From the NCBI RefSeq assembly GCF_000003605.2, contig NW_003140828.1, positions 190,710-205,491 of the forward strand: a stretch of DNA of 14,782 nt, written 5' to 3'. The DNA is from Saccoglossus kowalevskii. Lineage: Eukaryota > Hemichordata > Enteropneusta > Harrimaniidae. Shown here one piece after another: positions 8,846-14,782 of the stretch (positions are counted from its first letter, which is position 1; each line of letters opens with the position of its first letter). The translations under genes and the position numbers were made by a program. Below the pieces are notes generated by a model. That model saw nothing but the letters and a program-made list of their open reading frames with translations, did not search any database and was not told the DNA's origin.

Positions 8846-11568
8846 GTAAGAGTGTAGTTATATTGTAAGTAATCATCTTCGATATCAGACATACATCAAC
8901 TCAACAAAGTTATTGTTATGAATATATTGTATGAAATCAGCTTACATATAAGACATATATCAACTCAACAAAGATAAGCTTATAAATATATTGTAAGAAA
9001 TCAGCTTACATATAAGACATATATCAACTCAATAAAGGTAAGGTTATAAATATATTGTAAGAAATCAGCTTACATATAAGACATATATCAACTCAACAAA
9101 GGTAAGGTTATAAATATATTGTATGTAATCAGCTTACATATAAGACATATATCAACTCAACAAAGGTAAGGTTATAAATATATTGTATGTAATCTGCTTA
9201 CATATAAGACATGTATGCAAGCCGTTAATATTGCATTGTTTCGTGGTGTGTTGCATTCAATTTATGAACACTGATTATATGCTTTGTTACCTGAAGTATT
9301 CTCTGGACACAATTACCATACCTATACAAACCAGAGCTGACCAGGGGAATGGTACGCAAACTTTACTGACCAACGATAACTCACAAACGCTTAATGGCAT
9401 GCAGTCATCCGGTAGTGGTAATGACCAGTCAGGAAGTAATGCTACCCAATATTTGAAAGATAGCGATGCGTTAAATATGCATATTGGGAATAGTACGTCC
9501 ATGAACAGGTGGAGTAGTAGTAACAGCAGTAACAGTAGTAATCAGAGATATAACGTTTTTTCCAACATAGCATCAAAATCAGATGCTATAGAAACAACAT
9601 CCGGGAACACGGACAAAAGACAGAGGTATCTACTGGGTTTACAAAGATATGGAACTGGTGGGCAGAATGCCCAGTACTCTGGGTTCGTCAACGCTGTGTT
9701 GTTTGCGTTGATTACCAATCGTACACTTGTATTGACACCATTCTTTGTTCACGGCGGTCATGTACGTGGATATAGTTTGGAACATATGAAACAATTCAAT
9801 GAAACGTTCAATGTTTCACGTCTAAACGAACTGTTGCCATTGACAACAATGGAACACTATAAATCAGCATGTAACGCATATAACACTAAAGTACTAACAT
9901 GGAATTCAATAAATTACGAGTCAAGTTCACATGCAATGTTGAATTTTTTTGGGTTGAAGTTACCGGCAGAAAGGAACCTAACCAAGCTAAGTTCGATGAC
10001 ATGGAAACAACTTGCGAGTGTAAACGAAGACGCAAAGTGCATTGTCTTCTACCACACCCACAAAATGAAACTGTACAACAAAAGCAGAGACGATGTCTTG
10101 ATGAATATTCGAACGTACCTGACAAGATCCCCGAATATACTAAACGTTACTAATTATGTGCAGAAGGATGTGTGTAACGGGCCATATGTGGCGTTGCATT
10201 GGAGAAACAAATCTGCTGAAATGCCGTAAGAAACTTAGAACATATTGTGGTAATGTATGCTCGATCCTGGGTTCTCCTATTATAAGCGAAGTATGAGCCC
10301 CGGAATGAGCATACATTTTACTATTATCTATTAGTAAGAGTAGTGTATGCAAATATGTGAATCCTGTGAGCCATTTTCAGTAATTTCTGCATGTACAAAC
10401 AATAATTTTCAATCTTCTTTTTTTATGAAGATGCCATTTCTTTTACAATAAAACGCGCTGCGATCGCGTTATATCACGTGGTACAGTTCTGGTAGAAAAT
10501 ATCACGACTGCTGTGGCCGCAATGATGGTGCGAAGTAACTTCACATGTATATACGTGGCATGTCCACAGTGGTCTCTGGTGAGTTGTCTATGGTGCCAAT
10601 ATATTACTTATTTATACCAAATGTATGGATGTTATGAGTAAATATATCTTGTGTTTCGTGTTTTGCAATATATAGCCTTTATCTATATCTCGGTACCATA
10701 TAGGGGATTGTCGATAGACTTGCAATGAAGATACCACGTGATCGAATACACACATTACGTGACTTAGAACGTGACCCAAACAGCATTATGTTCTTGGATG
10801 ATTATTATCTATCGTCATTGGTGGAACAGGAGATATGTTATAGTAAGTACAAACAAACGCAGCTTGTTTAATATTCAATAAATTCTCTTCAAAGAATTGT
10901 AAATCGCCTGGTAATCGACATGGAGCACTGTGTCATGTTTTTATGCCACGTAGCCTATCTGGATTTGTAATTAATTAATTATCCGTCTGTCTCACCTTTC
11001 TAACAACTAGTCTGACTTGCCGCCAGTTCCGTGAGAGCATGTCTGATTGGCTGTCAGTTCTCTGACATCTTATTTACTGCCTGATAGTTTATTGTCAGCC
11101 TCTCTGCAGCTGATTGGCTTTCAGCTCCCTGTCAACCTTTCTGATTGGCTGTCAGATCCCTGACATATTTTTTACTGCCTGATAGTTTATTGTCAGCCTC
11201 TCTGCAGCTGATTGGCTTTCAGCTCTCTGTCAGACTCTCTGATTGGTAATCGATTATCTACAACCCTCCCTGTCAACCTGTCTGATTGGATGTCAGTTCT
11301 ATGTCAGCTATCCCGTTTGAATATCTGCCAATCGCAACATCTGAAAAAAATACTTTAGTGTATTTGTATTTGTTGTTTATTACTTATGTTAATATTCGCC
11401 CTGTTACCTCTATTTGTATCTCTTCTAGGATCTGATGTTTTTCTTGCTGCTACTTTCTCAACATGGTCCGATTATGTACGATATGAACGGGTGTCGGCAG
11501 GAAGACCTACCTATTATGTAAATGAACTGCCGGGCGTTTCTTTCAATCGAACGAAGCTTGTAAAGTGA
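8687..11568 (+). CDS. FT2: O-fucosyltransferase-like type II membrane protein, five exons (gene span)
   Basis: Five exons join in frame: 8687-8845, 9297-10225, 10431-10578, 10704-10842 and 11429-11568 (1515 nt, 504 residues plus stop). It is the tandem paralogue of FT1, with identical intron phases (0, 2, 0, 1). Residues 1-8 are a basic stub, about 9-27 a transmembrane helix, and about 54-166 a Ser/Asn/Gly-rich stalk longer than that of FT1. The transferase-like domain begins with GLQRYGTGGQNAQ (167-179); HWRNKS is at about 354-359 and the FSTWSDYVRYER block is near 468-479. The role is probably fucose transfer in the secretory pathway, by similarity of layout to the PF10250 superfamily; the acceptor is unknown. 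The least certain point is the exon 2 acceptor (9297 versus 9345, both in frame). No inactivating change is visible. Confidence 0.83.
8810..9215. repeat. 64-bp tandem array spanning the FT2 exon 1/intron 1 junction, about 6.3 units
   Basis: Unit starts lie at 8810, 8874, 8938, 9002, 9066, 9130 and (partial) 9194, exactly 64 bases apart. The first unit contains the coding end of exon 1 and its 5' splice site. The intronic units repeat this structure, with GTAAGG at 9038, 9102 and 9166, while the site is damaged in the units at 8910 (GTTATT) and 8974 (GATAAG). Later units resemble each other more than the first, so they spread by secondary amplification. Confidence 0.9.
9297..10225 (+). CDS. 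FT2 exon 2: stalk and N-terminal half of the transferase domain
   Basis: The acceptor CTGAAG (9291-9296) follows a candidate branch point, ACTGAT, about 22 bases upstream. The alternative at 9344 (GACCAG) is phase-compatible but has two AGs at 9333-9336 just before it, which argues against it. The stalk contains runs such as WSSSNSSNSSNQ and several N-glycosylation sequons. The conserved domain starts at 9636; the exon ends in HWRNKSAEM and two bases of Pro, donor GTAAGA (10226), phase 2. Confidence 0.75.
10431..10578 (+). CDS. FT2 exon 3: post-HxR segment with Cys pair
   Basis: The acceptor at 10430 follows a strong pyrimidine tract (TCTTCTTTTTTTATGAAG). The exon opens P-C-H-F-F-YNKTRCD and continues into VENITTAV and CPQWSL; donor GTGAGT at 10579, phase 0. 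At the position equivalent to the FT1 internal AG (3901) this gene has TC, and the nearby AG at 10485-10486 is out of frame, so the acceptor at 10430 is the only one that works. Length is identical to FT1 exon 3. Confidence 0.82.
10704..10842 (+). CDS. FT2 exon 4
   Basis: The acceptor is CCATATAG (10696-10703). The exon encodes Gly-Ile-Val-Asp, then KIPRDRIHTLRDL, and ends in SSLVEQEICY plus one base of Arg (phase 1) at donor GTAAGT (10843). It is 139 nt, as in FT1, and about two thirds of its residues match FT1. Confidence 0.85.
10990..11310. repeat. 98-bp tandem repeat in FT2 intron 4, about 2.5-3 copies, rich in CCAAT-type boxes
   Basis: Landmark TCTGATTGG starts at 11042, 11140 and 11238, a 98-bp period, with partial units on either side. 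The CTGATTGG core occurs six times, at 11043, 11110, 11141, 11208, 11239 and 11282, all in the same orientation. Its reverse complement CCAATCAG fits the extended NF-Y (CCAAT) binding consensus. It differs completely from the array in the homologous FT1 intron. Confidence 0.8.
11429..11568 (+). CDS. FT2 exon 5: C-terminal motif and stop
   Basis: The acceptor is TCTCTTCTAG (11419-11428) with a pyrimidine-rich tract. Two bases complete an Arg codon, then SDVFLAATFSTWSDYVRYER leads to NELPGVSFNRTKLVK and a TGA stop. The in-frame ATG upstream at 11386 lies in the intron and is not the start of a separate gene. Confidence 0.88.
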
Positions 11569-11668
11569 TGATGGGTGTTACAAAGGAGAAACGTCCACGC
11601 TCATATTTATGACTTCTAATTTGTTTGTATATATATATTTAAACTTACTGAGCTCGGTTTGGCGAATG

Positions 11669-11674
11669 ATTAAA
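11669..11674 (+). terminator. Candidate poly(A) signal of FT2
   Basis: ATTAAA, the most common variant of the AATAAA signal, lies about 100 bases past the FT2 stop codon. No AATAAA lies nearer the stop. Confidence 0.4.
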
Positions 11675-12540
11675 TGAAATGTTCTTTTGTTTATTTTCCA
11701 ATATAACTCACTACAAGCAACTAAAGTGACATCACTCTCTTCTTTGTGATTTTGTAATTGATGTCCAGGAAGCTATAGAGTATGAGTCGTTAATACTACA
11801 GGATTATCAGTAAGGTATGTTTGGTTGTCTGCTGCATGATATATACCTAAGCAGTTTAAGTATCGATCTGATACGTGAGCAATTCAATACACCGATTGTC
11901 GATATATGTTTCATCTCATCTTCGCCAACCATTGTTCATTAGTTTATAAGGATTGGCATAGATAGCCGGCTTCACCAAAACCGTGCGAATTGGACAATGA
12001 TTCAACCCCGGAGTCGTCGAATTAGTTCTAGGTAGACTGCTCTGTTTACGTATCAGAATCAATTTGTCTAAAACCGGGCATGCACACCCAAATTCCTCCA
12101 TAATTTATCCATAACAAGATCATTGAAAGAGCTACTCTGGTAGCAACATCCACAATCCAATCTGATTAAAATAAGATCCTAGATTTTTAAATGCATTATT
12201 TATATTTATTTATTTATTTATATTTTACTTTACTTTATTTTATTTTATTTTTATTTATTATTTATTTTAGGTGTTTTGGTAATCGTGAAAGCCCACAAGG
12301 ATCTGACCCGTTTGCCAACATAGATCCCATTTAAATGTCATTCAAACCAACCCCTTGAAAACATGTTAATGAACATTTATTTTACATGCATTATTAGTTT
12401 ATCAACACAGCTTTGATTCTTGTAAAAATTGAAAAACAGAACCCCTTGCCCATTTTAATACATAATTTACAGTCTCTTGGGTGACTCGTATACTCGTTAG
12501 TGTCAGATTCCAGACGACTGATAGTTATTTTTAATGTTTT
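11675..12540 (+). other. Downstream non-coding region with TTTAT-type low complexity
   Basis: I see no supported gene. A low-complexity tract of ATTT/TTTTA repeats runs from about 12197 to 12270. A minus-strand frame of 61 codons at 11916-12101 has no recognisable domain and is probably chance or a decayed element. Confidence 0.5.
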
Positions 12541-13115
12541 GAATGATCAAAATGAGGAAAATAACAAAAACAACACAACTTTCAGAATGTCCTGGAACTT
12601 GTCAAAATGTATTCATGATATCATAACAAGTGTAGATATAGATGAACATCAGCAGTCAGCAGAAAATTAAAAAAGCTCTAGAAAAATTAGATGAAGATAA
12701 GTGGAGAAAAAACATGGCAAACAAATCAAGTCTTATCCACTACATGAAACCTAAAACTGGGATCAAGCATTGTGAAAAATATTTAAAATCAGTTGAAAAT
12801 TATAAAGGTGCCCAGCTTAAATTCAAAGCAGAGCCATACACTATAGGTCTTGCGTATGAGAAAAGAAAGTGGGCAAATGTCAATAGTGACTGTATATGTA
12901 CATGCTGCAAGAAAGGTGATGAAACTCTAGAACACTTTGTTCTAGAGTGTGAAAGCTACAAAGAACATAAGGATAGTATGATGACAAATATTTGTCATAT
13001 CTTATATAAAAATTTTGAAACTAATCTTTATGATGATATTACAAAGAGTAAAGCAGTACTATGTTTCCTCAGCATTACAATTATGAGATATGTGAAGAAA
13101 TTGATAGAGTTGTGA
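12540..13115 (+). pseudogene. Non-LTR retrotransposon (LINE) 3'-end remnant, C-terminal region of reverse transcriptase protein
   Basis: An open frame from 12642 to 13115 encodes 157 residues that look like the C-terminal tail of a LINE ORF2-type protein: a Lys/Glu-rich helix with EDKW (18-21) and KSSLIHY (28-34), then a zinc-knuckle-like motif with Cys86-x2-Cys89-x8-His98-x4-Cys103 around DETLEHFVLEC. No reverse transcriptase core or endonuclease lies upstream in this window, so the copy is 5'-truncated. A second frame, open from about 12540 to 12665 (ending HQQSAEN before a stop), lies just upstream in a different phase, suggesting a frameshift in the remnant. An in-frame TAG immediately before the ATG shows that the ATG is not a true start. 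The family assignment rests on motif memory only. Confidence 0.65.
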
Positions 13116-14457
13116 AAAGATTTCTTATTGATGCCATGGATTATAGAAAAGATTATGTAGATTAGATTCATTTCGTTTAGCATTCCCTTCATCGTGATAA
13201 ATATTTATAAATTTTACAATTCAAACTGTAATAAGAGGTTTCTATTGGCAGATGAAATAACATTGGAACTTTTTCTAATGACGTCAATGCACACTGCGCG
13301 CGTTGATTGGGTTGCTGGATTCAACTGCCATTAGCATTTATAAATATTGTTGAGCCGAGAGTGAATGAAAAATAAATCAAACTACTTAATGAATGACCCC
13401 GAATTCGCTGTCAGTACCATTTGCGTTTGTTGTTCGCCGATATATAAATATTTCACAAACCTATATGTGGTTTTAAACCTGAGAACTGCTCCTACAGACA
13501 TGTATCGCCCAACCAGATGCCGTTTACATCCACGGAATCATCAAAATCGATAAAAGCTGTCGTTCAAGACTCGAACATTTTCAGCGAAGAACAGGTTCAT
13601 GTGATACATATTCTATTCCACATATTTTTTGCCAATACAGAGTAATGTTTGTAGTATAAAAGGGATCGGCCTAGGAGTACATATAGACCATCTATGCCAC
13701 ATTCCCCGGAATAATGCGGGGCCGGCAACAATGACTAATATCGTCGATTGTCGTCTGCCAAATGATAAGGTGGACTCAATTAGCACATTACAAATCAAAA
13801 AATGAAAAAAATATCAAGAATACAAGCATCTCCTAAAAAATTGACAGAACTTGTTGTCATGACCCCCCCCCCACACACACACACACACACACCCCACACC
13901 CAGATTGTTTAATGGTCAACTATTTGCACACTAACGCGACTGTGGAATTGTCTATTTTCTTTTAAATGTTACGTTACGGTAATGTCGTAGTAGGATATAG
14001 GCGCAGATAACAGTGTCGTGACGTAATTTTACACATGCTGAGGTGTTACTTCCTGTGTTATGGTTGAACATTTTTGCGTTTGGCGAAAGATGCAAATACT
14101 GGTCATAAATGAGAAAAAGGGTCGCTCTGTTGCGGCTGTTTGGCTTAACCAAGTATGGTGACCAATGAACCGACAAACGGGGATTTTGTCTCGGACTGCA
14201 TTAAACGTTTCAAATAGCTCTAAAAGTAGCACATTTTAGTCTTTCATTTAAAACGGATTCCATATTGAGAAAGTGGTGGTATTTTAATTCGGTCTATTAA
14301 TTTAATAGTAATACTTATTTGTTGGTTATTTCAAGCGCTTTTGTTCGTCTGGGAACAATAGTTCCGTGTTCCCACGCTTTTACCTGTATGCGTTAACTGT
14401 GCCAGCTCTCACCTCCGGTCTACCGTTTCACCTCTGTGTCGTCATCCAAATTTATAA
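13116..14457 (+). other. Unannotated region with C/CA microsatellite
   Basis: This 1.3-kb stretch has only short open frames on both strands with no recognisable domains. A poly-C run followed by a CA dinucleotide repeat occupies about 13863-13902. A short inverted repeat GGGAAC/GTTCCC lies near 14350-14375. The 5' part is probably the 3' UTR or flank of the LINE remnant. Confidence 0.45.
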
Positions 14458-14782
14458 TCGACGTTTTGTCATTTCATCCGGTCCGTATTTTATTTTAATT
14501 TGACCGAGTTTCTGTTTTTTCCCACGTTCTGTGAGGTTGGCTATTTTATTACCGATATCAGTGTGGTACAGTCCGTAACTCCTACAGTTGCTGAAACGAT
14601 ATATTTTAAAATACTAACAGCGAACTGTGACTGTATACCAATATTATATATTGTTTCGAATTGTCCGTTGGTGCCAGCAGTGCCAATAACTACTGTCTAC
14701 GGAGGTCAATATACATATATATCGGGACCGATTACCACAATTTACCAACCACTAAGAACCGATCTTCTGCCGGATAATCGGT
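14458..14782 (+). CDS. Possible partial exon, open frame running off the window
   Basis: The frame starting just after a TAA at 14455-14457 stays open to the end, 108 codons, with no Met codon, so it would have to be an internal exon. The later part reads like a real peptide (for example TTVYGGQYTYISGP and PLRTDLLPDNR). I do not recognise it. Several AG dinucleotides could be acceptors, but none is clearly best. It could be chance, since a single open frame of this length is not strong evidence. Confidence 0.2.

Noticed and set aside
9183-9296. N-terminal part of the open frame at 9183-10229 as coding
   Set aside because: It overlaps the last partial unit of the 64-bp array and intronic sequence and has no counterpart in FT1; the exon most likely begins at 9297.
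9899-10153. Frame at 9899-10153 (+) and overlapping minus-strand frames in FT2 exon 2
   Set aside because: They are out-of-frame shadows of the conserved exon.
13613-14232. Minus-strand frames at 13613-13798, 13952-14176 and 14029-14232
   Set aside because: Short, mutually overlapping and without recognisable domains.

Overview
The window looks like nuclear DNA of an invertebrate animal, most likely a mollusc or other lophotrochozoan (inference). It is AT-rich and intron-rich, with GT-AG splice sites, no bacterial gene packing, many unrelated minisatellites and one LINE-type retrotransposon remnant. No species can be named from the sequence alone.

The core is a direct tandem pair of paralogous five-exon genes on the + strand, here called FT1 (coding exons 1380-6638) and FT2 (8687-11568). 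Each encodes a short type II (signal-anchor) membrane protein: cytoplasmic stub, one transmembrane helix, variable stalk, then a lumenal domain resembling the O-fucosyltransferase superfamily (PF10250-like). The recognisable landmarks are a Gly-rich GGQNAQ N-terminal motif, an HxRNKS motif, and a C-terminal Ser-Thr-Trp-Ser...Arg motif. Intron positions and phases are the same in both genes (0, 2, 0, 1). Exons 1, 3 and 4 have identical lengths (159, 148, 139 nt), so this is a recent segmental duplication. Predicted proteins are 475 and about 504 residues. The true 5' end of exon 3 (45 nt, 15 residues) only becomes visible by aligning the two copies.

Layout: 1-1062, a 45-bp minisatellite, entering from outside the window; 1063-1379, FT1 5' flank; 1380-6638, FT1, whose large introns hold small inverted repeats (intron 2) and a 1.15-kb 20/40-bp minisatellite (intron 4); 6639-8686, intergenic, with a GC-rich 72-bp minisatellite at 7794-8166; 8687-11568, FT2, with a 64-bp tandem array in intron 1 that grew out of the exon 1/intron 1 junction and a 98-bp array in intron 4 carrying repeated CCAAT-type boxes; 11569-12540, non-coding; 12540-13115, the 3' end of a decayed non-LTR retrotransposon; 13116-14457, nothing convincing apart from microsatellite; 14458-14782, a stop-free frame running off the window that may be an exon of another gene.

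The two genes probably act as paralogous Golgi/ER-lumenal glycosyltransferases with diverged stalks. The most unusual feature is the duplicated splice-donor array inside FT2. No CRISPR, phage, operon or bacterial defence features are present, and nothing amounts to a clear new multi-gene system.
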